Shown here one piece after another: positions 33,515 through 42,700 of a stretch of 64,000 bases of DNA (the stretch's first letter is position 1; every line of letters starts with the position of its first letter). The stretch spans positions 124,001 through 188,000 of the forward strand of contig NZ_JAATVW010000006.1 of the NCBI RefSeq assembly GCF_011947225.1, read 5' to 3'. This DNA is from Planosporangium flavigriseum (GTDB lineage: Bacteria > Actinomycetota > Actinomycetes > Mycobacteriales > Micromonosporaceae). The position numbers were made by a program, and so were the translations under genes. The notes under the pieces are model-generated. The model saw nothing but the letters and a program-made list of their open reading frames with translations, made no database searches and was not told the origin of the DNA.

Positions 33515-33589
33515 GGGGGTAGGCCCGGCTTCGCGGGGGTAGGCCCGGCTTCGCGGAGGTAGGGCCGGCTTCGCGGGGGTAGGGCCAGG
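33515..33589 (+). repeat. 20-bp tandem repeat ahead of rpsD paralogue
   Basis: Units GGGGGTAGGCCCGGCTTCGC at 33515 and 33535 are identical; the third (33555) has two changes; the last (33575) is cut at 15 bases, and its AGGGCCAGG forms the apparent ribosome binding site of the S4 paralogue. Such an array in a 130-bp promoter gap can change copy number and hence spacing. Confidence 0.85.
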
Positions 33590-33591
33590 TG

Positions 33592-34200
33592 ATGCCGACC
33601 CGGCCCAAGGTGCGAATCTCGCGGGCGATGGGCATCCCGCTCACCCCGAAAGCCACCCGGTACTTCGAGCGCCGGCCGTACCCTCCGGGGGTACACGGAC
33701 GCCGGCGGCGCAACCCGAGCGACTACCGGCTCCGCCTGCTGGAGAAGCAGCGCCTGCGCCACCAGTACGACGTGCGGGAGCGGCAACTGCGCCGGGTCGT
33801 CGACGAGGCGTTCAGCAGCCCCCGCCGGACCGGTGAGGTCCTGATCGAGCTGCTGGAGCGGCGACTCGACGCCGTGGTGTTGCGGGCCGGCTTCGCCCGG
33901 ACCATCTACCAGGCGCGCCAGATGGTCTCGCACGGCCACTTCGAGGTGGACGGGCAGCGGGTCGACATCCCGTCGTACCGGCTGCGTCCGGGCCAGACCG
34001 TCCGGGTCCGCGAGGCCGCCCGGGACAAGCCGCCGTTCGTGCTCGCGGCGGCGGGGGCGAACGCGCCCGCCGGCCCGATCCCGCCCTACCTCGACGTACG
34101 GATGCCGGAGCTCGCCGTCACCCTCGCCCGGGAGCCGAGGCGCGAGGAAGTGCCCGTAGTCTGCGACGAGACGATGGTGGTGGAGTTCTACTCGCGCTGA
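33592..34200 (+). CDS. rpsD: 30S ribosomal protein S4 paralogue, zinc-free type
   Basis: 202 residues from the ATG at 33592 (GTG at 33589 possible). S4 core motifs: ERRPYPPGVHG, YRLRLLEKQRLRHQYDVRERQLRRVV and the S4 RNA-binding domain ARTIYQARQMVSHGHFEV, with DIPSYRLRPGQTVRVRE. The N-terminal Cys cluster of zinc-type S4 is absent. In actinobacteria a C-minus S4 may replace the zinc form, and it resembles the Streptomyces stand-alone rpsD. It lies outside the ribosomal operons; the repeat array supplies its ribosome binding site. Confidence 0.87.
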   Translation: MPTRPKVRISRAMGIPLTPKATRYFERRPYPPGVHGRRRRNPSDYRLRLLEKQRLRHQYDVRERQLRRVVDEAFSSPRRTGEVLIELLERRLDAVVLRAGFARTIYQARQMVSHGHFEVDGQRVDIPSYRLRPGQTVRVREAARDKPPFVLAAAGANAPAGPIPPYLDVRMPELAVTLAREPRREEVPVVCDETMVVEFYSR

Positions 34201-34211
34201 GGGTGGCGCGG

Positions 34212-34511
34212 CTACCGCTGCATGTGCGGTACCCGCTCCGCGGCGGTGTGGACCGGGTTGAACAGGTCGTCGGGCTGCGGGGTGCCGGCGGGCTGGAAGA
34301 CGTAGCGTACGAACTCCCAGTCAGGCTCGTTCTCCGCGCGGCCCGGCCACTGGCCGAACGCGTCGACGCCGACGACCTCCCTGACCCCGGTCGTGTCGTC
34401 CTCCACGATCGCCCAGACGGTCACCGGAGATGTGCGGGTCTGCTCGGGCCGCAGCCCCCAGCGCGCGTACCAACCCGCGGGCGCCGGTTCGATCTCAACG
34501 ATCTTTCTCAC
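34212..34511 (-). CDS. Conserved hypothetical protein
   Basis: 99 residues from a GTG at 34511 with GGGAGGACGCC upstream, a good ribosome binding site that decides the start over longer open frames. The sequence has several aromatic residues (GWYARWGLRP, VDAFGQWPGRAENEPDWEFVRYVF), no Cys, no membrane helix. I do not recognise a family. Convergent with the S4 paralogue 12 bp away. Confidence 0.6.
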   Translation of the reverse strand: MRKIVEIEPAPAGWYARWGLRPEQTRTSPVTVWAIVEDDTTGVREVVGVDAFGQWPGRAENEPDWEFVRYVFQPAGTPQPDDLFNPVHTAAERVPHMQR

Positions 34512-34600
34512 GGTGGCGTCCTCCCTACGGCTGTCCTCAGGCTGTCGTTGCCCCGGCTGGCGGCCGCTAATCATGCGATCACCGTCCGCACGCCTGATCA

Positions 34601-34630
34601 CGGCGCGAGCCGGCGCGAGCCGGCGCGAGG
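34601..34630 (+). repeat. 10-bp tandem repeat, three copies
   Basis: CGGCGCGAGC occurs at 34601 and 34611 with a third copy (last base changed) at 34621, in the gap between the divergent genes at 34511 and 34717. It is short, and exactly one helical turn. Confidence 0.7.
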
Positions 34631-34716
34631 CATGAAGCTCACGGCGACGGGTAGTGCCGCGACGTGCGTATCTGCACCTGGAGCGGTCGCCGGCGGCGAT
34701 CAGGACGGTGACGGTC

Positions 34717-35067
34717 GTGGCGGTCACGTTGAACGAGCGCTCGTACGAGTTCGCGAAAAAGCTGATCGCAGCCGGGCACTTCGTCCTGGACGACCGGGAT
34801 GCCTGGAGCGAACATCAACCGTCGGCCCGGCAGGAGAACGAGTTCATCGCCGAGCACGGGTTCGGCGCGTACCAGAAGTGGTTCCTCGGGGTGGACGACG
34901 AGGAGCCCGAGGACAGGAAGGACCGATACAAGTTTCCGTACGGCGACTTCACGCTGGTCCACCGATGCGGCGTTCTCTCCGCGGAGGTCCGTGCCGGCCA
35001 GTACAAGTACAGCGACATCGAGGTGGCGGCGGCCCACCTGCACGGGATGCTCGACGCCCCGCGGTAG
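34717..35067 (+). CDS. Conserved hypothetical protein
   Basis: 116 residues from a GTG at 34717 with GGACGGTGACG upstream. Characteristic stretches are LNERSYEFAKKLIAAGHFV, DDRDAWSEHQPSARQENEFI, and KYKFPYGDFTLVHRCGVL (with one base-level variation) and AAAHLHGMLD at the end. It resembles widely spread actinobacterial proteins of unknown function. The single Cys in HRCGVL and His residues could bind metal, but this is speculation. It precedes a DUF2267 gene by 51 bp. Confidence 0.7.
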   Translation: MAVTLNERSYEFAKKLIAAGHFVLDDRDAWSEHQPSARQENEFIAEHGFGAYQKWFLGVDDEEPEDRKDRYKFPYGDFTLVHRCGVLSAEVRAGQYKYSDIEVAAAHLHGMLDAPR

Positions 35068-35118
35068 GGCAACCGTCGCCCGCACAGTAAAGCCCAGCAC
35101 AGAAAGGAACGAGTCGAG

Positions 35119-35550
35119 ATGGCCGGTACTACTGGGTATCACTCGTTCGACACGACGGTCGACAAGACCAACCGCCTTCTGAAGGAGATCGAGCAGCAGT
35201 ACGGGTGGCCGAAAGAGCGTCGCAACCAGTCGTACGCCGCGCTGCGCGGGACCCTGCACGCGCTTCGCGACCGGATGACGGTCGAGGAGTCGGCTCAGTT
35301 CTCGGCGCAGCTACCGATGCTGGTCCGCGGCCTGTACTACGAGGGGTGGGACCCGACCAACGTGCCCGTGAAGATGGGCCGGGAGGACTTTCTCAACCGG
35401 GTGCGGCAGGAGTTCCCCTACGAGGTGCAGGGCGGGACGAACGAACTGGTCACGACCGTTATTCAGGCGCTCAAGCTCTACGGCACCGAGGGGGAGTGGG
35501 ACCACATCAGGGCCAGCATGCCGAAGGAGCTCGCCGCGGTCGTGCCGTAG
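35119..35550 (+). CDS. DUF2267 protein
   Basis: 143 residues from the ATG at 35119 (AAAGGAACGAG upstream). It begins with TTVDKTNRLLKEIEQQYGW and shows the DUF2267 hallmark SYAALRGTLHALRDRMTVEE, SAQLPMLVRGLYYEGWDP and the C-terminal helix ELAAVVP. One domain, unlike the double copy at 32061. Function unknown. Probably cotranscribed with the upstream hypothetical gene. Confidence 0.87.
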   Translation: MAGTTGYHSFDTTVDKTNRLLKEIEQQYGWPKERRNQSYAALRGTLHALRDRMTVEESAQFSAQLPMLVRGLYYEGWDPTNVPVKMGREDFLNRVRQEFPYEVQGGTNELVTTVIQALKLYGTEGEWDHIRASMPKELAAVVP

Positions 35551-35611
35551 CGTCCGGCCACGGCGGCGGGGCCCGCGATCGGGTTTCGTAGGCTGTCGCC
35601 GTGATCGGAAC

Positions 35612-36415
35612 ATGCTGACCGACGGCCGGACCGAGGTGGAGTCGGGCGTCGAGGGGCTGCGCCTGGCCGTCGGCGACGACGGCGTCGCCGTCTTACTGAT
35701 CGACCGGCCGGCGAAGCGCAACGCCGTGACCCTCGCGATGTGGCAGGCCCTGCCCGGTCTGCTCGCCGCCCTGGCCGCCGACCAGAGGGTACGGGTGCTG
35801 CTGCTGGCCGGTGCGGGCGAGGCGTTCTCGGCCGGGGCGGACATCGCCGAACTGCTCCACGTGTACGGCGACCCGGAGCGCGCCGACGCGTACCACGCGA
35901 CGAACGTCGCGGCCGAGGAGGCGCTCGCCGCGTTCCCCCGGCCGACGATCGCGGTCATCGCCGGTCCGTGCGTCGGCGGCGGATGCCAGCTCGCGATCGC
36001 CTGCGACCTGCGCCTGGCGGAATCCGGGGCCCGGCTCGGGATCACGCCGGCGAAGCTGGGCGTCGTGTATCCGGCGGTACCGACCGCCCGGCTGGTGCGC
36101 CTGGTCGGGCCGGCACGGGCCAAGTACCTGCTGTTCTCGGCCGACCTGGTCGAGGCCGAGCGCGCCGCGGCCCTCGGGCTCGTCGACGAGGTGGTGCCGA
36201 GCGGCGGGTTGGCCGACCGGGCGCTCGCCCTGGCGCGGACCATCGCCGGTCGCTCGCCGCAGACGCTCGGTGCGGTCAAGGACGTCGTCAACGCGGTGCT
36301 GGCCGGCAATGATCCGCAAATCGCCGTCGAGCCGTGGGAGCGCAAATCCCGGTACGCTCCGGACGTACCGGAGGGCCTGGCCGCCTTCGTGGAGCGGCGC
36401 CCGCCGAGGTTCTGA
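35612..36415 (+). CDS. Enoyl-CoA hydratase/isomerase family protein
   Basis: 267 residues. Crotonase-fold motifs: NAVTLAMWQALPGLL, the CoA-oxyanion segment AFSAGADIAEL and PCVGGGCQLAIACDLRLA, then GITPAKLGVVYP. The second catalytic Glu region is present in altered form, so hydratase versus isomerase cannot be decided. It acts on acyl-CoA chains, possibly in fatty-acid beta-oxidation. The ATG at 35612 fits. The neighbour beyond its stop is a convergent cyclase gene. Confidence 0.88.
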   Translation: MLTDGRTEVESGVEGLRLAVGDDGVAVLLIDRPAKRNAVTLAMWQALPGLLAALAADQRVRVLLLAGAGEAFSAGADIAELLHVYGDPERADAYHATNVAAEEALAAFPRPTIAVIAGPCVGGGCQLAIACDLRLAESGARLGITPAKLGVVYPAVPTARLVRLVGPARAKYLLFSADLVEAERAAALGLVDEVVPSGGLADRALALARTIAGRSPQTLGAVKDVVNAVLAGNDPQIAVEPWERKSRYAPDVPEGLAAFVERRPPRF

Positions 36416-36424
36416 CGCGCCGGC

Positions 36425-37957
36425 TCAGACGGCTGGTGCGTTCGCGACCTGGAACATGCCCTTGCCGCCGAGTTTGGCCGTGTACATCGCCTCGTCGGCC
36501 CGCTGCAGCAGGCTGCTGGCGTCGTCCGCGTCGGCTCGAACCACCGCCACGCCCACGCTCGCCCCCACCCGGACATCGTTGCCGGCCACCCGGAACGGCG
36601 CGCTGATCGCCTGGACGATGCGTTCGGCCGTCGTCGTGTACCCGTCCGGTGGCGCCTGCTCGAGCAGGACCGCGAACTCGTCACCGCCGAGCCGGGCCAC
36701 CACGTCGGTCGACCGTACGCAGCCGCGTAGCCGGGCCGCGACCTCGATCAGGATGGCGTCGCCGGCCGCGTGCCCGAAGCGGTCGTTGACCGGCTTGAAG
36801 TCGTCGAGGTCCACGAGCAGGACGGAGACCCTGCTGCCGTCCTGGCGGGATCGCAGGACCGCCTCGCCCAGCCGGTCGAGGAACAAGGCCCGGTTGGCCA
36901 GCCCGGTCAGGCTGTCGGTGAACGCCATCTCGTGTAGTCGCGTCGCCAGGGCATCGCGCTCCTTCAACAGTTGCGCGTTGTCGGCGAACGCGGCGAGCTG
37001 GCGGGCCACCACGAGGCCGGTGCTGGCGAGCGCGCCGACCAGGACGACCCAGGCCCGCAGGTCGAGGCCGTTGACGGCGAGGGTGACGGTCAGCAGCCCG
37101 TACGTGGCGGCGATGGCCACGTACGGCAGGAGGCTGTAGGGGCGCTCCCGTGCGGCGCGCCGCATGCCGGGCCCGGACACGTACCGCTTGTTGTACTGAG
37201 CGAACGCCACCATCAGGAGCAGCACATGGACGATGAGCGTCGACGCGAGGATCCAGGAGGCCCGGTCGGTGCGGGCCAGCACGGGCCCGAGCGCCCGTGA
37301 GGCGCCCTCCACGGCCGCCGCGATCGGGCTCACCACCCCGACGTGCCAGTTGAACGGCGAAGCGCCGCTCATGAAGAGCCGGCCGAGCGCGAACGCGATC
37401 AACATGGCGGCCAGCGGGCCGGCGGCTACCACGCTGAGTTCCCGGACGAGGTCGCCTTGGTCGAGTTGGATGCCCGACACGGTCCCGAAGAGGCCGATGG
37501 CGGCGGCCGCCATGATCAGGGTCGCGAGGTCCAGCCAGTAGCAGAGACGTTCGCGGGCCGACCGGTGCGGGATCGGGTACGTGAGCACCACCGCGCTCAG
37601 GACCAGGCAGCCGACGCCGAGCGCGATGGTTCGGACGATTCCGGTCCCGGTCTGCGAGGCGATCGAGTGGGGGTCGATCACGGAGCCGTACAGCTGGGCC
37701 CACTCGCCGATCGCCCACACCACGCCGCAGATAGCGAACGTGATCCAGAACCGCCGCTGGGGGTCGGCGCGGTCCATGATCCGGCTCGCCCGGTAGGCGT
37801 AGAAGGCCATCGTGGAGGCGCACAGCGCGATGGACAGCCAGGCGCTGATGACCTGGAACGTCAGGCCGCCGAGGTCGAGCAGGTACATGCCGACCAGGGC
37901 GGTCGCCGCCACGGCGACGCACGCCAGGAAGGGGTCGCGTACCCCGAGCCTGTTCAT
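36425..37957 (-). CDS. Membrane-anchored GGDEF diguanylate cyclase
   Basis: 510 residues from the ATG at 37957 with GGAGGCTGC. The N-terminal ~330 residues hold about eight to nine membrane helices (e.g. ACVAVAATALVGMYLL, TFAICGVVWAIGEWA), a 7TM-like sensor. A short coiled helix (AQLLKERDALATRLHEMA) leads to the GGDEF domain: DSLTGLANRALFLDRL, RLGGDEFAVLLEQA and ASVGVAV. The GGDEF motif is intact, so c-di-GMP synthesis from GTP is expected; no EAL domain follows. It is the only c-di-GMP enzyme here. Confidence 0.92.
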   Translation of the reverse strand: MNRLGVRDPFLACVAVAATALVGMYLLDLGGLTFQVISAWLSIALCASTMAFYAYRASRIMDRADPQRRFWITFAICGVVWAIGEWAQLYGSVIDPHSIASQTGTGIVRTIALGVGCLVLSAVVLTYPIPHRSARERLCYWLDLATLIMAAAAIGLFGTVSGIQLDQGDLVRELSVVAAGPLAAMLIAFALGRLFMSGASPFNWHVGVVSPIAAAVEGASRALGPVLARTDRASWILASTLIVHVLLLMVAFAQYNKRYVSGPGMRRAARERPYSLLPYVAIAATYGLLTVTLAVNGLDLRAWVVLVGALASTGLVVARQLAAFADNAQLLKERDALATRLHEMAFTDSLTGLANRALFLDRLGEAVLRSRQDGSRVSVLLVDLDDFKPVNDRFGHAAGDAILIEVAARLRGCVRSTDVVARLGGDEFAVLLEQAPPDGYTTTAERIVQAISAPFRVAGNDVRVGASVGVAVVRADADDASSLLQRADEAMYTAKLGGKGMFQVANAPAV

Positions 37958-38105
37958 GCAGCCTCCAGTGACACAGTGCGCCGAGTGCAAATACGAACAG
38001 TTACACCATCGCCATGCCATCGACTCGTGGAGCACTGGGCTGAGGTTTTTCCGCCGGAATGCTGCGCACGGTGCAAGGCGACCATGTCGGCGCTCCAGGC
38101 GGCTG

Positions 38106-39125
38106 TCAGGCTGACTCGCGGACGACCAGTTCGGTCGGCAGCACCGTGGCGGGCTCGATGGTCTCGCCGGCCGCGAGGCGCAGCAACTGGCGGGCCATCG
38201 TCCGCCCGAGGTCGACGATGGGCTGGCGGACCGTGGTCAGGGGTGGCTCGGTGTAGCGGGCGAACTCGTTGTCGTCGAAGCCGACCACGGCGACGTCATC
38301 CGGTACCCGCCGGCCGGCCTGGCGCAGGGCCCGCATGGCCCCGTCAGCCATCAGGTCGGAGGCGGCGAAGACCGCGTCCAGCCCGGGGTCGTCGGCGAGT
38401 AGCTGGCGCATGGCGGCGATGCCCGACTGCCGGGTGAAGTCGCCGATGGCGATGATCGAGCGACGGTCGGAGTCGCGTAGCTCGGCGCGGTAGCCGTTGA
38501 GCCGGTCGATCCCGGCGGTCATGTCCTGCGGCCCGGCGATCGTGGCGATCCGCCGCCGGCCGGTGTCGAGCAGGTGGCGTACCGCGAGTCGGGCGCCGTT
38601 CTCGTTGTCGGCGTCCACGTAGGGCACTGACGTGTGCCCCATCGGGCGGCCATTGACCACGACCGGGATGCCCATCCGGGCGAGGGTGCCGGGCAACGGA
38701 TCGACGCCGTGCATCGAGGCGACCATGACGCCGTCGACGTGCCCGCTGATCGTGTACTGCTCGACCCGCTCGTGGCTGGCGCCGGAGTTGACCATCATCA
38801 GGACAAGCTGTTTACCGGCGGCGTCGAGTTCCTGGCTGGCGCCCTGGACGATGCTCGGGAAGAACGGGTCGTCGGAGAAGACCCGCCCGGCGGACTCGGT
38901 CAGCACCAGGGCGATCGAGTTGGTGCGCTGGGTGACCAGGCTGCGCGCCGCCTGGTTGGGCACGTACCCGAGGTCGGCGACCGCGCGCAGGACCGCCTCC
39001 CGGATGTGCGGTGCGACGGTCGGAGAGCCGTTGACGACCCGGGAGGCGGTTGCGCGTGACACCCCGGCCCGGGTGGCGACGCTCTCCAGGGTCGGCCGTT
39101 CGCGACCGGGCGCCCCAAGGCTCAT
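38106..39125 (-). CDS. LacI-family repressor (CebR-like)
   Basis: 339 residues from the ATG at 39125 with GGGAGG. The HTH is LESVATRAGVSRATASRVVNGSPTVA, followed by LGYVPNQAARSLVTQRT and the periplasmic-binding-like sugar domain ending VGFDDNEFARYTEPPLTTVRQP. It is divergent from the SBP gene at 39479, with matching operators between. By analogy with Streptomyces CebR it would bind a glucoside such as cellobiose and repress the operon in its absence. Confidence 0.92.
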   Translation of the reverse strand: MSLGAPGRERPTLESVATRAGVSRATASRVVNGSPTVAPHIREAVLRAVADLGYVPNQAARSLVTQRTNSIALVLTESAGRVFSDDPFFPSIVQGASQELDAAGKQLVLMMVNSGASHERVEQYTISGHVDGVMVASMHGVDPLPGTLARMGIPVVVNGRPMGHTSVPYVDADNENGARLAVRHLLDTGRRRIATIAGPQDMTAGIDRLNGYRAELRDSDRRSIIAIGDFTRQSGIAAMRQLLADDPGLDAVFAASDLMADGAMRALRQAGRRVPDDVAVVGFDDNEFARYTEPPLTTVRQPIVDLGRTMARQLLRLAAGETIEPATVLPTELVVRESA

Positions 39126-39240
39126 GCTGTCCTCCCGTCGGTCCGGGCTCGTGGCCCGAGAAGTCCCTACCCTCCATCGTGCCGTGCCAGTCCGCGAAGG
39201 TGGGCGGGCGGCCGTCGGCATGATCAGTGTACCGGCGACC

Positions 39241-39252
39241 GAAAGCGCTCTC
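39241..39252. promoter_or_regulatory. LacI operator half-matching copy
   Basis: GAAAGCGCTCTC is an imperfect palindrome centred on AGCGCT, matching the better operator at 39373 in its core. It lies 116 bp upstream of the repressor gene start, suggesting autoregulation. The rest of the 39126-39478 gap has no gene. Confidence 0.65.
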
Positions 39253-39372
39253 TGACATGTGGGCGATCTTCGCTTTTCAGGATGCCTCGTCGCGTGGATG
39301 CGCTCGATCAGAACACGTCGTCGGTAGAGGTATTGACATGGGTCACTCATCCATGCACGCTCTACACCACCT

Positions 39373-39388
39373 GTGAGAGCGCTCTCAC
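39373..39388. promoter_or_regulatory. LacI operator (CebR-type palindrome)
   Basis: GTGAGAGCGCTCTCAC is a perfect 16-bp palindrome with the core of Streptomyces CebR sites (TGGGAGCGCTCCCA). It is 91 bp upstream of the SBP start, positioned to block its promoter. Confidence 0.8.
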
Positions 39389-39478
39389 CTCGGTGTCACC
39401 CCTGCCGCCGGGATGTGTGAGCCGGCCCGCCGCGCGGCGGAGCGCAACCCCCACGGTGCACAGACACGAGGAGTCTTC

Positions 39479-40771
39479 ATGCGCGTCGCGACAACCCGGC
39501 GCTCGGCCCTGGTCTTCGGGGTCGGCGCCATGCTGGTGGGCTCGATGCTCACCGGCTGTGGCAGCAGTTCGGACAGGCCGGCCGACAGCAACGGGCCGGT
39601 CACGCTGACGGTCAACCTGTTCGGAAACTTCGGCTACAAGGACCTGTACGCCGAGTACAAGAAGAGCCACCCGAACATCACCATCAAGGAGAACATCACC
39701 GACTTCAACGGCCACCACAAGAACCTGCAGGCCCACCTGCTCGCCGGCGCGGGCACCGCCGACATCGAGGCCATCGAGGTCAACCAGGTCGTCGGGTTCC
39801 GGCCGCAGGCCGCGAAGTTCGTCGACTTCCTGTCCTACGGGGTCAACAGGGACCAGTGGGTCGAGGCGACGTGGCGGCGCGCCACCGGCCAGGACGGGAC
39901 GGGGCTGTTCGGCCTCGGCACCGACATCGGGGGCCTGGCCCTGTGCTACCGCGCCGACGTGTTCAAGGCCGCCGGATTGCCGGCCGAGCGGGACGCCGTG
40001 TCCAAGCTGTTCACCGACTGGAACTCCTACATCGAGGTCGGCAAGCAGTTCCAGGCCAAGACGCCGGACAAGAATGTCAATTGGTTCGACGCCGGAAGCA
40101 ACGTCTTCAACGCCATCGTCAACCAGTCGCAGAAGAACGCCTACGACGAGTCGGGCAAGGTGATCGTCGAGGCGAACCCTGTGGTCAAGCAGGCGTGGGA
40201 CACCACCGTGGCCGGGATCCAGGCCGGCGAGTCGGCCGGGCTCGCGGCGTTCAGCCCGCAGTGGAACACCGGGTTCCAGAAGGGACAGTTCGCGACCGTG
40301 ACCTGCCCGTCCTGGATGATGGCCTACATCAAGGACAACGCCCCGGAGACGGCGGGCAAGTGGGACATCGCCAAGATTCCCGGTACCGGTGGCGGCAACT
40401 GGGGCGGCTCCTACCTGACGGTGCCCAAGGCGAGCCGGCACCAGCAGGAAGCCGTTGAGCTGGCGAAGTGGCTGACCGCCCCCCAGCAGGAGAAGTGGCT
40501 GTTCACCAACAAGGGCAACTTCCCGTCCGACCAGGCGCTGTGGAGTGAACCGGAGGTCGCCGGGTTCACCGACCCGTTCTTCAGCAGCGCGCCCGCCGGC
40601 AAGATCTTCTCGGAGTCGGTGAAGAGCCTGAAGCCGCAGATCACCGGCCCGCACCAGGGCGAGATCGGCAACGCGATCGGCAACGCGCTCCAGTCGGTCG
40701 AGCAGGGCAAGGCCACTCCGGACGACGCCTGGAAGAGGGCCCTCGCGGACGTCAAGAACCTCGCCGGCTGA
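39479..40771 (+). CDS. Sugar ABC transporter substrate-binding lipoprotein (CebE-like)
   Basis: 430 residues from the ATG at 39479 with GAGGAG. The signal ends in the lipobox LTGC at residues 24-27, so it is membrane anchored. A cluster-B binding-protein fold follows (TVNLFGNFGYKDLYAEY, NNxTDF-like linker regions, SPQWNTGFQKGQFATV). First gene of the operon, under the divergent LacI repressor. It binds the oligosaccharide imported by the next two gene products; with GH1 in the operon, cellobiose or another beta-glucoside is likely. Confidence 0.92.
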   Translation: MRVATTRRSALVFGVGAMLVGSMLTGCGSSSDRPADSNGPVTLTVNLFGNFGYKDLYAEYKKSHPNITIKENITDFNGHHKNLQAHLLAGAGTADIEAIEVNQVVGFRPQAAKFVDFLSYGVNRDQWVEATWRRATGQDGTGLFGLGTDIGGLALCYRADVFKAAGLPAERDAVSKLFTDWNSYIEVGKQFQAKTPDKNVNWFDAGSNVFNAIVNQSQKNAYDESGKVIVEANPVVKQAWDTTVAGIQAGESAGLAAFSPQWNTGFQKGQFATVTCPSWMMAYIKDNAPETAGKWDIAKIPGTGGGNWGGSYLTVPKASRHQQEAVELAKWLTAPQQEKWLFTNKGNFPSDQALWSEPEVAGFTDPFFSSAPAGKIFSESVKSLKPQITGPHQGEIGNAIGNALQSVEQGKATPDDAWKRALADVKNLAG

Positions 40772-40794
40772 GGCCGCGACCTTCCCCTCTGTGT

Positions 40795-40844
40795 CAGGAA
40801 GGTGCCCCGCTCGCCGCCCAGACGGGTAGCGGGGCACCCTCCTG
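40795..40844 (+). terminator. Intercistronic hairpin after SBP gene
   Basis: GGTGCCCCGCT (40801-40811) pairs with AGCGGGGCACC (40828-40838); outside one mismatch, CAGGA pairs with TCCTG. It lies between the SBP and first permease genes of one operon, so it more likely causes partial termination or protects the SBP mRNA than ends transcription fully. Confidence 0.75.
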
Positions 40845-40865
40845 CGGCGAATCGAGGAGCCCGCC

Positions 40866-41837
40866 ATGGCCGTGTTAACCAAACCCCGCGTGCGCGCCAC
40901 GCACGTCGCCCCGAGAGCCCGGCACGGCCTGCGGTACCGGCTCGACGTCAAGGGCGCGCCCTACCTGTACATCGCTCCGTTCTTCCTGGTCTTCGGGGTG
41001 TTCGGGCTGTTCCCGCTCGTCTACACCGGCTATGTGTCGCTCACCGGCTGGCGGGCCGACACCCCGGGCAGTGAAGACACGTTCGTGGGTTGGCGCAACT
41101 ACGCGGATCTCGTACACGATCCGTTCTTCTGGAACGCCGTCAAGAACACCATCGGCATCGGCCTGATCTCCACGGTCCCGCAGTTGCTGATGGCGCTCGG
41201 CATCGCGCACCTGCTGAACTACAAGCTCCGCGGCCGTACGTTCTTCCGGATGGGCGTGCTGCTGCCCAACGTCACGTCGGTGGCCGCCGTCACGATCATC
41301 TTCGTGCAGCTGTTCGGCCGGGATTACGGCATGATCAACTGGTTCCTGGGGTTGTTTGGGATCGGCCACACCGACTGGCAGGCCGGCACGCTCTCGTCCT
41401 GGATCGCGATCTCCGTGATCGTCACCTGGCGCTGGACCGGCTACAATGCGCTCATCTACCTCGCCGGCATGCAGGCGATCCCCTTCGAGCTGTACGAGTC
41501 GGCGGCGCTCGACGGGGCGAGCCGGTGGAAGCAGTTCTGGATGATCACCGTGCCCATGCTGCGGCCGACGATCCTGTTCACGGTGATCGTGTCGACCATC
41601 GGTTCACTCCAACTGTTCGGGGAGCCGCTGCTGTTCAACACGAGCCAGACGCCGACGACCGGTGGGTCACAGCACCAGTTCCAGACGCTCGCCCTCTACA
41701 CCTACGACCAGTTCTGGCAGAAGTTCAAGTACGGGTACGGCGCCGCGATCTCGTGGGCGATGTTCCTCCTCATCGCGCTGTTCGTCGTCGTCAACCTGGT
41801 CGCCGCCCGCCGGATGCGAGGAGCTGACGCATCGTGA
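40866..41837 (+). CDS. ABC sugar permease, first subunit (MalF type)
   Basis: 323 residues from the ATG at 40866 with GAGGAGCCC. Six or so membrane helices ([62 protein letters not shown]). The cytoplasmic EAA loop that docks the ATPase is [20 protein letters not shown]. It forms the channel with the next gene's product. The operon has no ATPase, so a shared MsiK-type subunit from elsewhere is expected. Confidence 0.92.
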   Translation: MAVLTKPRVRATHVAPRARHGLRYRLDVKGAPYLYIAPFFLVFGVFGLFPLVYTGYVSLTGWRADTPGSEDTFVGWRNYADLVHDPFFWNAVKNTIGIGLISTVPQLLMALGIAHLLNYKLRGRTFFRMGVLLPNVTSVAAVTIIFVQLFGRDYGMINWFLGLFGIGHTDWQAGTLSSWIAISVIVTWRWTGYNALIYLAGMQAIPFELYESAALDGASRWKQFWMITVPMLRPTILFTVIVSTIGSLQLFGEPLLFNTSQTPTTGGSQHQFQTLALYTYDQFWQKFKYGYGAAISWAMFLLIALFVVVNLVAARRMRGADAS

Positions 41838-42700
41838 CCGCCGCACCCCTGACTCTTGGTCGACGCCGACGTGCGCGACACCAGCTCTCCGCCGACCGGG
41901 GCACCTACCTCGTCCTCGGCCTGGTCCTGCTGCTGTCGATCTTCCCGATGTACTGGACCCTGGTCGCCGCCTCGCACGACAACAGCGCCATCAGCAAGAC
42001 CCCACCCGCGCTGCTGCCCGGCCCGCACTTGCTGGACAACGTCCAGAAGGTGTTCGAGCAGACCGACATGCGGCTGGCGTTGAACAACTCGCTCATCGTG
42101 TCCGCCGTGGTGACCGTCTCGGTCGTGTTCACCTCGACCCTGGCCGGGTTCGCCTTCGCCAAGCTGCCGTTCCGCGGCAAGGGGGCGCTGCTCGGGATCG
42201 TGGTCGCGACCATGATGGTGCCGCCGCAACTGGGCATCATCCCGCTGTACATCATGATGGCCAACTGGCTGCACTGGGCCAACCACCTGCAGGCCCTGAT
42301 CGTGCCGGCGGCGGCCAGCGCGTTCGGGGTGTTCTTCATGCGGCAGTACCTGATCACCGCACTGCCGACCGAACTACTGGAGGCCGGCCGGCTCGACGGC
42401 TGCTCCACCTGGCGGCTGTACTGGCATGTCGTACTGCCGATCGCCCGGCCGGCCGCGGCGGTGCTGGGCCTGCTGACGTTCATGGCCACCTGGAACGACT
42501 TCTTCTGGCCGCTGGTCGTGATGACCCAGCAGAATCCCACCGTGCAGGTGTCGCTGTCGGCGCTGCAGGGCGGGTACGTTCAGGATTATTCGCTCGTACT
42601 CAGCGGTGCCCTCATCTCGACGCTGCCGATGCTGGTGGTCTTCGCGTTGATGGGTCGCCAGATCCTGGGAGGCATCATGCAGGGAGCGGTGAAAGGATGA
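41834..42700 (+). CDS. ABC sugar permease, second subunit (MalG type)
   Basis: 288 residues from a GTG at 41834 overlapping the previous stop (GTGA). Helices include [37 protein letters not shown] and [18 protein letters not shown]-like segments; the EAA loop is [20 protein letters not shown]. It pairs with the upstream permease. The stop overlaps the GH1 start by ATGA, so translation of transporter and glucosidase is coupled. Confidence 0.92.
   Translation: MTAAPLTLGRRRRARHQLSADRGTYLVLGLVLLLSIFPMYWTLVAASHDNSAISKTPPALLPGPHLLDNVQKVFEQTDMRLALNNSLIVSAVVTVSVVFTSTLAGFAFAKLPFRGKGALLGIVVATMMVPPQLGIIPLYIMMANWLHWANHLQALIVPAAASAFGVFFMRQYLITALPTELLEAGRLDGCSTWRLYWHVVLPIARPAAAVLGLLTFMATWNDFFWPLVVMTQQNPTVQVSLSALQGGYVQDYSLVLSGALISTLPMLVVFALMGRQILGGIMQGAVKG

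Noticed and set aside
32061-33713. A 550-codon minus-strand gene
   Set aside because: Its 5' part is a shadow of the Dps gene in another frame; the DUF2267 protein starts at GTG 32858.
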